The notes below the pieces were generated by a model that saw only the letters and a list, made by a program, of their open reading frames with translations, had not been told where the DNA came from and ran no database searches. 64,000 nt of DNA. Source: Poa pratensis (Eukaryota; Streptophyta; Magnoliopsida; Poales; Poaceae). The DNA lies in NCBI GenBank assembly GCA_947311845.1, contig CAMZMU010000107.1:41173172-41237171 (forward strand), read 5' to 3'. Within the stretch, counting starts at the first letter, position 1; each line of letters starts with the position of its first letter. Shown here in pieces: positions 36,101 through 47,689 of the stretch. The position numbers and the translations under genes are program-made.

Positions 36101-36653
36101 CTACCATTCGTTGACAATTAACAAACACCTCTCAAAACATTTTTACCTCTGTTTTTAAAAAAAAAGCTCTAGCACGTGTTAATCCCTGCTTCCCTCTGCG
36201 AAGGGCCAATCTTTTATTTTTATGTTGAGTCACCATCCTTTCTTTGAGCACTTCTTCGAGAGCATAGCTGTCGTTCTTAGTGTAATGTGCTTGTCCCAGA
36301 ATACGATTAATTGAGGTATAACCATGATGCTTTTATCTTTGATATCTCTATATCTAGTCTTCACTTGAACTTCAGAGGTGCCTTGGCATTTATGTTTTGC
36401 TCCACAATTAAGGGCAAGCGAGATACCACTCTATCATGCTTTATTATGGTCATTACAATCTTGTTGATGTTTATAAATTTCATGTTATAAGCTCTTAGTT
36501 CGTTGATACTTTTCATTAGGAAACATGATTGCTAAGTTTTATTATCCATACATCATGCAATTGTTAAAGACCTGATCATAGCATTTACAATCAAAAATTA
36601 TTTTGTTATCATTTACCTACTCGAGGACGAGCAGGAATTAAGCTTGGGGATGT
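33131..36653 (+). other. Internal domain of the LARD-like element (non-coding)
   Basis: AT-rich, no long frame. The phrase AAGCTTGGGGATG, identical to the core of the polypurine tract, occurs at 34092, 34149, 35020 and finally at 36640 next to the 3' LTR. Two related T-rich blocks (33450-33560 and 33640-33860) share CTTTCTTTCATTAGACTAA and look like an internal duplication. Confidence 0.85.
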
Positions 36654-38134
36654 TGATACGTCCAAAACGTATCTATAATTTTTGATTGTTTCATGCCATT
36701 TTTATGCTTTTAGCACTTGTTTTATATTAAGTTTATTATTTATTTGGACTAACCTACTAATAGTTGCAAAAGTGCACAATGTTCTTGTTTTACTCTTTGA
36801 TGTGTAGAAATTATCAAGAATACAAGAGGAAACCTTGTTGGAGTCGAATTGGGACTTTCCTGAAATCTGTCTGAGAACTTTTTACGAAGATTGCCAGTTT
36901 GACCCTCGAAGATGACGTTATATGGAGACCTGGCTGTTACGAAAGTTGTCACAATTTTCCATACGAAGATTTTAAGCCCGAGATCAGCCCAATCGGAGTT
37001 CGGACGCGGCCTGTAGGCCCGTTTTGGTGGAACCCTAAAAGGGGTGACGGAAATCCGAGAAGATATATAAAGGGAGGAAACCTAATTCGTGGAGGACTCC
37101 TCCACCCACGAATTTCAGCCACCAAAAGCCACGTTTTTGCCTCCCCCATGGATCCCATCTCCATGGGGGAGGGCTCCCAAGAAGCCATGAAGGAGGGAGG
37201 CTAAGGGGCGGCGCTCCCCAAGCTTGCCGGCGGCGGGGAAAGGAGTTCCCCGCGCCGCCGCCCTGCGCCCCGCTGCCCTCTCCGCCGTCTTCACCGCCAT
37301 CTCCATCACCATCTCCTCCTTGTATTCAGTGGTTCATCCTCCCACAAACCTCTGTACCGTCCTATGTAAACATGGTGTTTGATGCTATAATATTTATCCT
37401 ATGATTTACATCATGTTTCCGTAGTTTATTTGTCTTTTGATTGCTTAATTGAATGCATGAGGTTCATTAGAGTTGTATGTCTATATGGTGCTGTCCTTTG
37501 GTGTCCATTATATTTGTGCGCGCATGGATCAAACACCCTAGGGTTGGTAGTATTTGTAACGAAGCGGGGGAAGTTCTGCCGGAGTGACAGAAACCTGAGA
37601 ACGCGAACCGATTAGTTGCACGTATGGGAGTAAGAGGACCTTGAACTTAAGGCTATGGTTGGGGAAACCTTAATGCATTGTTAGTATTTGCGGATGCTTG
37701 CTAACAATCCAATCATATAGTACTTGTAATCCCAAGTAGTGGAGTGCATGTATATTTAGCCTCTCCCACATAGAAAACTGCATCGAAGACAATGAACCAA
37801 GTACCTTCACTAATTAATCTTGGACAAAGCCACCACAATTACCACCACTTTTCCACACTCATGGTACTGTTAGTATATGGTTACTTAGTGTATTTATTGC
37901 TGCAGCACTAACATTTACTTTCTTGCATTTATTATCTCGCAAAGCTATCTCTCATACCCGTATTGTAGTCTAGTATTATTTCCTAGATAAAGTAAACGTT
38001 TAGTGTGCGTAGAGTTGTATCAGTGGTTGATAGAACTTGAGAGAATACTTATCCTACCTTTAACTCCTCGTTGGGTTCGACACTCTTACTTATCGAAAAG
38101 GCTACACGCGATTCCCTATACTTGTGGGTTATCA
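36654..38134 (+). repeat. 3' LTR of the LARD-like element
   Basis: Starts TGATACGTCCAAAACGTATC and ends TGTGGGTTATCA. It differs from the 5' LTR by scattered substitutions and several small indels (for example CTAACAATCC for CTAAACAATCC). Confidence 0.93.
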
Positions 38135-38139
38135 GTAGC

Positions 38140-38585
38140 CCCCGAAATTATGCTGTATTACTTGTAAATGGAGGATAATCTCAATCATTGTCTTGAGCAT
38201 CTTCAGTCGAATAATTTTTTGAATATGCTCCCGATGGGAGTTATATGACTTAGTCGAAAGAACGATCGAGTGACCAATTTTGCCTTGAGAAGGATTTGTC
38301 ACACCCGAACTAAACAAGCCAGTCGAGTGACCAATATGCGTTGGGCAGACTCGATTGTATTTCTGAACAGATGCTTCAATGACGTCAGGGATGACGTTTA
38401 TTTCGACTGCGGTTTCTGACACGCGTGGCGTGCGTTACGCTGCGATGGATGGGACGTGACACATAGGTGGGCCCGTTTGTGCAGATCTGACCGAACAACG
38501 GCGCAGTTTGGACTTAATTTGACCATTCTGGCCCACTTTTTGACGGAGAGATGATTATGGCTCATCTTTTTGCGTGCGTAGTGGG
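38140..38585 (+). mobile_element. Continuation of the unidentified host LTR element
   Basis: Resumes the pre-insertion sequence after the LARD (GGAGGATAATCTCAA as at 31538). It runs through a GC-rich stretch (ACACGCGTGGCGTGCGTTAC) typical of grass Gypsy untranslated regions. No gene. Confidence 0.45.
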
Positions 38586-40875
38586 CAGAGTGTAGAATTA
38601 TGAGATTGACGGAATATGATGGATATATTATTGAGCCTCATGGGCGAGTATATATAGGCGTACAAGGGACCGACTTGGAGTACAAGACAAGAAACAAATC
38701 CTATCTCTACCATATCTTTCCGTAACACAAATATACTCTAACATCCCCCCGCGGTCATAGCGGTAGCGTCGTGAACAACTGGAATGTCGCGGACGGTCAG
38801 ACTGGAGATAAGCCGAAGTAGAATCAAGGGGCTGACATCCCCCCGCAGTAGGAGCGAGAACGTCGCGGACGGTGTCGCGGCGCGGAGCTTGGACTGTAGA
38901 GGAAGCTGATGAGTGCTCAAGCGAGATGGTAGCCCTTGTTGCCGATGTCGAGGGAGCCGAGAGCGTTGGGCGGTGCAGCCTTGGTCGGGGTAGCCGTGCG
39001 AGGGGTCGCTGTGGTCGATGTCGTGGTCGGGGTTGCCGGTGTCGAGGTAGACGCAGAAGAAGCCGCTTGCACGTAGTACGCGAGGAGAGTGACGGGGACG
39101 CATCGAGGCAGTCATCGAGGATGCCGATGCCGAGGACGACGCAGTACGAGTCGTCGAGGACGAGGTGTGGCCATTGTTTTGCCGGAACAAGGCGCACGTC
39201 GGGGACGAAGGCATACTCCGGTTTTGCCAGAACCGAGTACGCATAGAAGAAATCGGTGACGTGGTCAAGGCAGTCGTAGAGGAGGAAGTCGATGCCGAAG
39301 ACGTTGTCGAGGCCGATGTAGACGAGGCGCCAACCCGGGCTTGCCAGACCCGGGGACACGTCGGGGACGAAGGCACGCACCGGTGTTGCCAGTACCGTGC
39401 ATGCGGGGGCAGGGACCACCGTGAACCATACGCCAGCGTCGGAGGGGCCAGCAGAGGAGGACTCGACGACGATTGCGGCGCCAATCAGCGGGGGTAGAAG
39501 GTGCCGATGTCGTCCGCGGTTGTCGGAGTAGACGTAGTCGGGGACGAGGATGATGACGCTGGCGACGTGGTCGTGGTGGACGAAGATGTAGAAGGCGGCG
39601 AAGGCAGCGGCGGCCGGGGGTGGCCATGCTGGACGCATGGACAAGGGGTGGTCGGCGGGACCTGCGACGGCCTGAGGTGGCCATGCAGGTTACCTGTAGA
39701 TGGCGGCGGCGTTACTCGAAGTAGGCGAGGAAGAACCCGGCGGCTTGACGAAGACCATGCGCGGACGGTGGCGTTCCCACGCCGAGGGAGTCGGCGCGGC
39801 GCATACCACGTAGAAGTCGACGCGCAGGGACGGCGAAGAGAACCGCGTGCCGCGGCGCTGCAGCCCGAAGGGGCGACGCAGCAGCAGTGCGCGGGTCGGG
39901 GCGACGGCGGGTGTCGCCAGCGGCATACACGCCTGGGAAGGCGCGTTGACTGCCGGCAACATGGACCAATGGCGGCGGTGCGGCGGCCCGAAGGGGCGAC
40001 GCGGCGGCAGCCTGTAGCTCGATCGGTTGTAGGCGCGTGCTCGGGGACGTGCTTGGCGGTGCAGGCGCGCGATCGGTTGATCAGACCGACGCAGCGCGGA
40101 ACGCGCCATGGCGGCGACGACGACGCGCAGATCGGAGTCGATGGCGAAGTTGTCGATGAAGTCCCGGTCGATGACGGCGAAGACGAACCGGCGATGGAGA
40201 CCTTGCAAGCGAGAGAAGCCGGCGGCGACGCGTCGAGACGTCTCGTGGACGGCGCGTCCGGCCTTACTGCGCGGTCGGTGAAGACGAGCCGGTCGGTGCG
40301 GAGTCGGCGTCGGCGTGTCGTCCGCGATAGCCGGCTTGGAGGAGCCGAACGGTGCGAAGTCGGCGCCGGCGAGTCGGCCGCGATAGCCGGTTGTCGAGGA
40401 GGGGGGCCGGTGCAGGTCGATGCCGTTGTCGGAGTAGAGGCACGAGAAGACGACAGCGGTGGTGGGCGACGCAAACCGATCTTAGATCGAAAAACCAAAA
40501 AGAAACGCCGATAAAAAAACAACCGGCGAGAGAGAAAAACCGGATCAAGAGATCGGAAAAAAAGACACTAGGGCAGCCGATCAACCGATCGGCGGACGAA
40601 CCCTAGGTACGGGTCGCGCGGCCCCCGAGAGAGATCATGGAGATCGATCTCCCCGGGGCGGCGCGGTGCGGAAGCGCGGCGGCGGTGGCTAGGTCAGATC
40701 GTGCCGCTCTGATACCATGTAGAATTATGAGATTGGCGGAATATGATGGATGTATTATTGAGCCTCATGGGCGAGTATATATAGGCGTACAAGGGACCGA
40801 CTTGGAGTACAAGACAAGAAACAAATCCTATCTCTACCATATCTTTCCGTAACACAAATATACTCTAACACAGAG
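38586..40875 (-). mobile_element. Complete short-LTR (153 bp) non-autonomous retrotransposon
   Basis: The 5-bp duplication CAGAG lies at 38586-38590 and 40871-40875. LTRs at 38591-38743 and 40718-40870 are each 153 bp and differ at two positions, so the insertion is recent. The element lies on the - strand: next to the right-hand (5') LTR is TGGTATCAGAGC read on the - strand (40717-40706), the initiator-Met primer site. Next to the left-hand (3') LTR is a purine tract GCGGGGGGA (38752-38744). The LTR carries a TATA box (CGCCTATATATACTCGCC on the - strand). The 1.97-kb internal region is GC-rich and encodes no reverse transcriptase or integrase. It is larger than classical TRIMs. Confidence 0.95.
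38744..40705 (-). other. GC-rich internal domain with long open frames, no known protein
   Basis: Sense (-) frames span 40522-39485 (345 codons) and 39644-38628 (338 codons); the + strand is also open over 39501-40514 (337 codons). The composition is Arg/Pro/Ser/Ala-rich. A feature such as GACGAAGGCA(T/C)(A/G)C, GGGGACGAAGGC recurs (about 39200, 39364), giving PSSPTC-like repeats. Long frames on both strands are expected at this GC content, so I do not call a gene. Retained host gene sequence is possible but unrecognised. Confidence 0.5.
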
Positions 40876-41126
40876 TGGCCGGCGACGGTTGCCCTCCGCA
40901 TCTGCCATGTGTACGGCAAGATTGCACGCGTAGTGCACGATTTGGATCTGAATGGCTGTGATTGTCTTTGATTTGAGGTTAATAGGGGAAGCGGCGCTGA
41001 CATTGTTTTTTACTAGCCATTTGCTCTGCGCGCCGCCCCTGTTCCATCTTCTTCCTCACGCTCCTGTTCCATTGTTTCTTGCGCCCAAGCTCTTGTTGCT
41101 CTCCCTAGCCACCACTGCCATGGCGC
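40876..41126 (+). mobile_element. Right edge of the unidentified host LTR element
   Basis: Continues the host element after the short-LTR insertion (GTGCACGATTTGGATCTGAA, TTGATTTGAGGTTAATAGGG) into a CT-rich stretch. It ends where similarity to the F-box gene begins (about 41127). Confidence 0.4.
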
Positions 41127-41606
41127 TAAAGAAGAACGTCCAGTCGGCATCGCCGGGACGCAGGAGGGCCGCCATGAACCTGGCGTTGTCGCCACAGTCA
41201 GAGATAGTGTAAAGAAGGACGGTGCCATCGCTGTAGACAATGCCGCAGGGAGAGCTCTTCCACCACCATCGGCCGGTGTCGTGCGGGAAGGGAGGTAGGT
41301 GGAGGGCGACGGCTCCGGTGAGAGGGTCCCGGAGGCTAGGCTGGGCCGTGCGGCGAAATACCACATGGCTGTGCCGTCGGCGCTGGCCACCCACTCCCTA
41401 GGGCGGACGGAGAACGGCGGCAGCGCGCGGAAGCTCGTCCTGGAGAAGACGTTTCTCAGCTTGAGGAAGATCGAGTACATCTTGTCCGGCGCGAGGAGCC
41501 ACGGCAGGAACGACGTGGTCGCTGTTTCGTGTGAGCTGCGCCATGGCTTGCGGAGGACGTCCGGCGGGAGGTCCGGCCACTGGGATCTAGACGACGGCGC
41601 GTTCAT
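41127..41606 (-). pseudogene. Truncated copy of the F-box/DUF295 gene
   Basis: On the - strand the copy starts MNAPSSRSQWPDLPPDVLRK and is nearly identical to the N-terminal half of the 25284 gene, but a deletion of about 60 nt removes the F-box core (the segment from ISGRLHD to HTVCK). A G is lost within GGG near 41340, shifting the frame. The copy ends inside DUF295 at about 41127, where retrotransposon sequence begins; the RRM exons are absent. It cannot make an F-box protein. Confidence 0.9.
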
Positions 41607-43530
41607 GCTGATTCATTTTCTTCGGAGCTGCTTGTTGTCCCCTCGGTACACAAGTAGAGATATACACGTGCGTAGAACCGCTGGTACACATATTCGAATC
41701 GGTGAGCACCTATTGTCACATGTGAGCCTGTTTTTTCTTACTCGAATTCTCCAGTCCAAGTCGATTCTAGCCCGAGTGCACTCACACGATCGATCGATTG
41801 CAATCCATTATTTGAAAATCAAACCGCACTCTCGCCGTCTCCTCGTGCTAGCTCCTGTATATTGCGGCATAAGGATGTAAAGCCATCTACACATCATTTA
41901 GAGATGGTAAAATTATAAGTTATGGAATGTATTAGTATCTTTTATTGCTATCTCTAACAATTAATATGAATTAATTATATTTTTATGGAAAATCGTATTT
42001 TTAAGTGAAATAAATAAAATAATGGTGAAATTAGCCTTCTCTTATTTCATAAGAGATCATCTCCTAGCTAGTACTAAACTCTGAACTCAGCTCGTATCTC
42101 GATCTCGCCCTCGCCCTGACCGGTATGGTTTGTCCTAAATGAACCTTTATCAAACGTTTCACTAAATCTGATCCTTAGAAAAACTTTCACACAAGTCTGT
42201 GGTATGACACTCGCATGAATACGCCAGTTAAACTGAAGTTTCTCCTAGTGATTGACGCCATTTATGTTGGCTGTTTTTTCGGACGAGGCGCCAATTACAA
42301 AGGTATTTTCAGTAGTTAAGAGATGATATACGCATTAGAAAATGCCACCTATAACATGTTTCCAATATTTTGGTTGCCTCTTTAGTTAAGTCAACAATCT
42401 TAATATGTTCCCTTACAATTTTCCTTGAATTTTTTTCATTTGATAATTTATCTACAAAATTTCATTCTTGAATTTGAATAATTTCAAATTACACCCTGGC
42501 TAGCATGGGTTTTATATATTTTTTATGTATTTTTGGTATACCTCGATTTATATAGGTGGAGACGTGCGTGCGCATGCATGATTACAAGTCAATATAAAAG
42601 GAAAAATATTTTCCCTTGTTTAAAACCAACTTAATCATTGCGGTGCCCTAACAAACAATGCATAAGCAAAAAAATAGCACTTTCTGATCATATAATTTTG
42701 GATTTAATTGCATAAACTACCATTTTGATGGGAAAATTTAGATATTTAATTTGTGAGGAAGGGCGTGGTATGCTGGCTGCGAGTCAGACGCCATTCTATG
42801 GAACTGAAGGTCGTTTGGATGGGCAGCAAGCCTGACTTCTTGATTCCCGTTACTCTAGAGAAGTAAAATGAGGCGAACAGAACTCGTCTTCTACCATCTT
42901 CTAACGATGTTACTAAGTGTAACTTTTGACGTCGCGAGTCCAATTAGCTTGCGACGGAAGGAAAATGCAGCCCACCTGGACGCACTGCGGTTGTGACCCG
43001 GGACAGTAAGATGTTTATTACAAGACAAAATACAAGAATATATATTTTCCAAATTTATTATACTTTTTTGTAAAAACAAATTATATGTTTCTTACATTGT
43101 TAAAAGTGTTTTATTATTATTAGAAGTTTCATAGTACATTATCAATCATAGTATGTGAGTCAAAATCATCTACTACAAAATCATTTAGCTGCGTAAAATC
43201 CCATAATAAATTTGAGCTAAATGGCGAAACAAGCAAATAATTGCTGCACATTTTCAATAACGAGAGTATCTAAACAATTAACTATCATCGTTCCCAAATA
43301 AACCATTTTAGTAGTATTGTGTTGTGGCTCCATACCTACATGTGAAACTGAACAGAATATATATGTTTTGCCGGCTCAAGTTTAGCCTAAAGGTACCATC
43401 TAGCATCTAGAGACACAACGAGACATAACCGATGCTACGGGTACTTGTGTTGATCCAATTGCCGTCGACGCTTGGATTTGCTACATCCTTACCATTAGGC
43501 GCACCATGCATGTGAACAACTCAACACGAA
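41607..43530 (+). repeat. Upstream region of F-box copy 2
   Basis: Collinear with 25285-27400 but lacking the MITE and with the 70-bp promoter-like module single. Shared blocks include CACATGTGAGCCTGTTTTTT, CAGCTCGTATCTCGATCTCG, GCGGTGCCCTAACAAACAA and GTCAATATAAAAGGAAAAAT. It continues rightward beyond the copy-1 break. Confidence 0.85.
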
Positions 43531-44110
43531 GACAAAAGTATACCTTGGTATATACTAGGAGCATACATATTGATTCATTTTTCTCGTATAGCACGACTTT
43601 GGCCGCTCTTGTTAACCGACGGTAGACAGTATGTTCATGTAGACGGGTGATCGTTGTTCGCATGATTTGTAAGGAAAAAAACGCCAGATATAATATTCTT
43701 GAGGGAGTAGGTGCACTATACAAATGGTCGCGTCAAGGGAGACATAGAAAATATTCCAAGACACCCTACGTTCCCGACCTAAAACCTCCTCCCGAATCGA
43801 GTGCATGGTGAAGCATCGGAAAATCTCCTAGAAATTATAATCGTACTCAACCGTTTAGAGTGTTCTTCTGGTCGTACAGAACTATATAATTTGAATCGAA
43901 CAGGTAACGATATACTCATGTGAATTTTGGCAGCATGTACTTCTGGACGTCAGGAGTGCATACACTGCATCTCGGTGATTTTCTTTTAGGGGGCTGGAAA
44001 TCCCAGTCATTTCCTCTCTCACACTGAACAGCAACGGTCTTGAGACTCAACGGGCGTGTTTGGCTTCCTGCATGAATCTCGGCCACACCCGCTGGATGCA
44101 AAAACGGTAG
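43531..44110 (+). repeat. Local repeat, right-hand half-unit fragment
   Basis: AAGTGTTC-type sequence, GGTCGTACAGAACTA, TTTGAATCGAACAGGT, GGAGTGCATACACTGCATCTCGG (split) and CTGAACAGCAACGGTCT line up with 49800-50105 and 54665-55000. Confidence 0.65.
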
Positions 44111-44530
44111 TTTAGTGAGCTGGGCTGAGTTCGCATTGTTGGCTCGTACGACTCAAAGCAGTGCTCAGGCAGGCAATGGAGGAACTGCTGATTCGGTCGT
44201 TTTTCAAGAGCCACCCTCCCGCAATGCAAAATGAGAACACCGTCTCCCTACTCGTGCGAGGGTTTTCACCCCAGCTCGTCCGCGAGCGCAAGCAAAAATG
44301 CGGCGGGAGAAATTTCGTCTCACCACCCTCATTTTCGACCCTCTATATCTTACCCTCCGCTCACCGCCTGGTTTCGCGCCACCATTTCCCCCACCTTCCC
44401 CACTTTCGAGCTCTCCGGTTTGGCAGCCTACCAAAATCTACACGAGCAGGTAAGCGGCGGCTGCTACAGCTCCGGCCGACAGTGGCGACAAGATGTGCGT
44501 CGGCTTCCTCTTTGTCCTCTTCTACGAGCT
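44111..44530. other. GC-rich stretch, no gene recognised
   Basis: Resembles a gene leader (CT-rich 44320-44420, then GAGCAGGTAAGCGGCGG with a donor-like GTAAGC at 44451). The 124- and 120-codon frames have no recognisable domain. It could be the first exon of a captured gene. Confidence 0.3.
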
Positions 44531-45875
44531 CCTAGGAGATGGACTCTCACTTTTCTGAAATCCGTCCACCCTACAAATTACGGAGATTGTTAGTCTTACC
44601 CCGAAGACGACGTCAACCGGAAACCTCATCAAATACAAAGTTGTTGGAATTTCCATAGGCTTCTTTTAAGCCTAAGATCAGCACAATCGGAGTTCGGACG
44701 CGGTCTTCAGACCCAATATACTGAAGACCTAAAACTGGATGACGGGAATATGAGAATCTATATAAAGGGATGAAAGCTATATCAAGATCAAGAGGCAACA
44801 CGAATTTTCCTCCTCCCAGGCAGCCGTCTTGGGGTGGAGATTCTCTTCCATACCAGCACCATCTCCAAGGAAGAAGGGGTCCAAGGGCCGCCGTCGCCCC
44901 CAAGGGCTGCCGCCGCCATCGCTGCCCATCACCGTCGCCTCCACAGGGCCGCTGCCGCTGCCGTAGATGCCGTCGGCCGCCGCCTCCTCTCCGTGCTGCA
45001 CCTCTCCATCAACCTCTCGATCAAGCTTGCTCACCATGACCATGTGTGAGTAGTCTCCCTCGGGGTTGAGCGCCCTTACCGGTAGCGATATGGTTTATCT
45101 CTCTCTCCCATGGTGTGATCTTTATGTGATCATGAACATTGTAATCCAGTTGAATTCATAGATATTTCCTTATGTCATGGATATGCTACTCAATTGGTTT
45201 TATCACTATAATTTCCGGAGTCACCTTTGCCCATGGTGCGACTGGACAGTGTGCGTGCCGTGTGTGACTCTACTGGATAATAGATTAGAGGGATATTTAC
45301 CATGAGATGTTCTTTGTGTTGGATGTCATTGTGAAATCATGGTGTTTGTTTACCCAGATTTTGGAGTGTGCTTTTGTAGCCCTACGCAGTAGTAATGATG
45401 TTTGTTATCCGGCAGAAGAATAGTTCCGAGTAGCACCTAAGTTTGCATATTGAAGAGGAAGTTTATTCTAGTGTTCAACTATGTTACAATTGTTGAGAGT
45501 GACAACTAGTGAAAGTATGATCCCTAGGAATTGTTTCCAAGAACTGAAATACCGTTTATCTCCAGTTTTACCGCATGTTTGCTCGCTGACATTTTTACTA
45601 CAGATTACAATTACCACTTGTAATGATCCATATCATTTGTATTTTACTATCTCTTCGCCGAACTAGTGCACCTATACATCTGACAAGTGTATTGGGTGTG
45701 TTGGGGACATAAGAGACTTCTTGTATCTTAATTGTAGGGTTGCTTGAGATGGATATGTTTGACCTCAACCTCCCTGAGTTCGATATACCTTGGGTTACTC
45801 ACTTAAGAAATTTGCTGTTGTCCTACAAATATCTGTACTTGGAGGCACAACACTGTCTACAAGATTAGAAGTTAT
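44531..45875 (+). mobile_element. Degenerate Gypsy LTR
   Basis: Shares with the LARD LTR the block CAATCGGAGTTCGGACGCGG (44688), then GAATCTATATAAAGGGATG. It shares with 28887-30415 the 3' half (CTCCCATGGTGTGATCTTTA, CACCTGACAAGTG-like, TTGGGTGTGTTGGGGACA, AACACTGTCTACAAGAT). The left end is lost and there is no PBS or partner LTR. A 96-codon - strand frame is a shadow. Confidence 0.7.
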
Positions 45876-45918
45876 AGTAGACATCAATACGTATAAAATA
45901 TGTGTATCTGTTGAATAC

Positions 45919-46088
45919 AATTTTTCAAACTCAATTTTGATATTCAGGTGTTGTAAACTATAAAGTAACATGAGTGTGATCCACCATAGGAAGGGTGTCA
46001 TTATTTAATTGGAGGAAATCTATATAATTTTTTCAAACTCAATTTTAATATTCAGGTGTTGTAAACTATAAAGTAAACATGAGTGGGG
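45919..46088 (+). repeat. Short tandem duplication
   Basis: TTTTTCAAACTCAATTTTGA (45920) and TTTTTCAAACTCAATTTTAA (46029) begin two copies of about 60 bp that share ATTCAGGTGTTGTAAACTA and TAAAGTAA. Non-coding. Confidence 0.75.
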
Positions 46089-47643
46089 TCCACTACAGGA
46101 GGTTTCATTGTTTAATAGGAGGAAACCTAGGAGCAAGAGCAAGGAGAGTGCAGGAAATCTATGGAGCTTAGTATTAGTAGAGATAGTCCTTGGCTCGCAT
46201 TAGTCCAAACCAAAAACTAAGGGGCTTGGCATTACTAGTTTCTTGCAATTTTTTATTTCAACTATTTGTCTCGTACAAGTCGATGCCATATCTCATCTTC
46301 ATTCCATATTGTAGAAAGCGACATGTTGAATGAGATTCAGTTCTTTTGTTCTTGGCTAGGAATGTCCATTCTACAATTTTGTATTTGCGCTTGTAGTTAT
46401 TACCTTGTCAATAATCAAGAGACAGATAAAAATACAAATATTTGCGAACCCCAAGAAATATTCAAAGAGGAGAGTATAAACATGAGTGTCCTGAAGAGTA
46501 TATTAATTTGCTACCACTGGGAAAGTTTTTCTCCGTTTAACCCCTTAATTTAGCCTTCAAGTTTTTTCGCTGGATTTACACTCCATGTTATTTAGTTTAT
46601 TTTCAATGTATTGGCATTCAAGATATAGGATAACAAATGTAATAAGTTTGTGTGCCACAATTTAGTGTATTAATTGGTCTTCATAATCCTCGGATCCTTT
46701 AAGAAAGAAATTCCCTTTGTAGAATTTATCTCCAAGGTCCAAAATGTACTCAAATACACAAAATATGAGCTTAGGTTTTTGGTTTATTCTAGATCATGTA
46801 ATTTAATAGTGTCGCAGATGTTGCACTAGTAGAACTATTACCCATGACACCATTTACATATTATCTTTGCACCTCGTAGGGATTTTGGTGTTTGTTTTGG
46901 ATTTTTCCTGGGTCTTAACGAAACGGCGGGAATAATTCGCCTTCTTCGGGAAATTTTCTGTCAAATCTTGGAAGAAAGGCAACAACAAAATTCTTCGAGA
47001 TCTGGATTGTTTATAGATTTTCTCGCATAATTCAGCCAAATATGTATTTCGTAAAACATTGTTAACAATCCCCACAGTTCAGTTTTTTGTAATAAAGTCC
47101 TCCAATCTGGTCAAGACGAATTATGCGAACCATAAATTTTAATATGGTTGTTATCGAAACAAACCTTGATGTGCATAATGCATGGCTATAAGATGTTTTT
47201 TTCAAAACAAAATACAAGAGAAGTTTTTGAAAATTTGTTGGCTTTGTGTAAAAAGTTATTCATATATTCCTATTTTCATCATGTTGAATACAATACACTA
47301 TTAACCTTGTTATAACATTATAGTGATTTAATCCATCTATTATTTAGGTTTTCGGCTATAAAATATCCCATTTTATACTAAACTTAATGTAAATACACAG
47401 TTGATGCCATTTTAAATATATTTAAGAAACACCATGCCAAAATGAAGTCCTAAGATGTTCCAAAAACTATCTTTTAAGTATGCACATCATGTTGTGGCTC
47501 CAAGCTTAACCAACTAGCATATACGCACATATATTTTTTTCCATTCCTGAGGCGGTATTTACTTTTCAGCATGAAGGAACCATCTAGAAAAACAACGAGA
47601 CATAATTCATGTGCACCACACGCGATCCAACAGTAATTGACAC

Positions 47644-47689
47644 AAGGATTTTCCACCTCCTCAGTAAAAAAAAAGGATTTTCCACCTCC
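47644..47689 (+). mobile_element. Tail-only retroposon: 12 bp with 17-bp TSD
   Basis: AAGGATTTTCCACCTCC occurs at 47644-47660 and 47673-47689, separated only by TCAGTAAAAAAA. The sister units have the sequence once (56428-56444, GGATTTTCCACCTCCCTAAC). The insert is a five-base stub plus an A-run, so it looks like retroposition in which almost nothing but the tail was copied. Confidence 0.8.

Larger units (their letters stand above)
31633..38139 (+). mobile_element. Complete LARD-like non-autonomous LTR retrotransposon
   Basis: 5-bp duplication GTAGC at 31633-31637 and 38135-38139. 5' LTR 31638-33130 (1493 bp) and 3' LTR 36654-38134 (1481 bp), both TGATA...TTATCA. The primer site TGGCGCCGTTGCCGGGG (33141-33157) is complementary to the 3' end of tRNA-Asp. 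The polypurine tract is AAGCTTGGGGATGT before 36654. The internal region (3.5 kb) has no gag, protease, RT, RNase H or integrase frame, so it must borrow proteins in trans. I count roughly 30 differences plus indels between the LTRs, about 2 percent. Confidence 0.93.

Noticed and set aside
39501..40514. 337-codon + strand frame
   Set aside because: Antisense to the element and explained by very high GC content; no recognisable domain.
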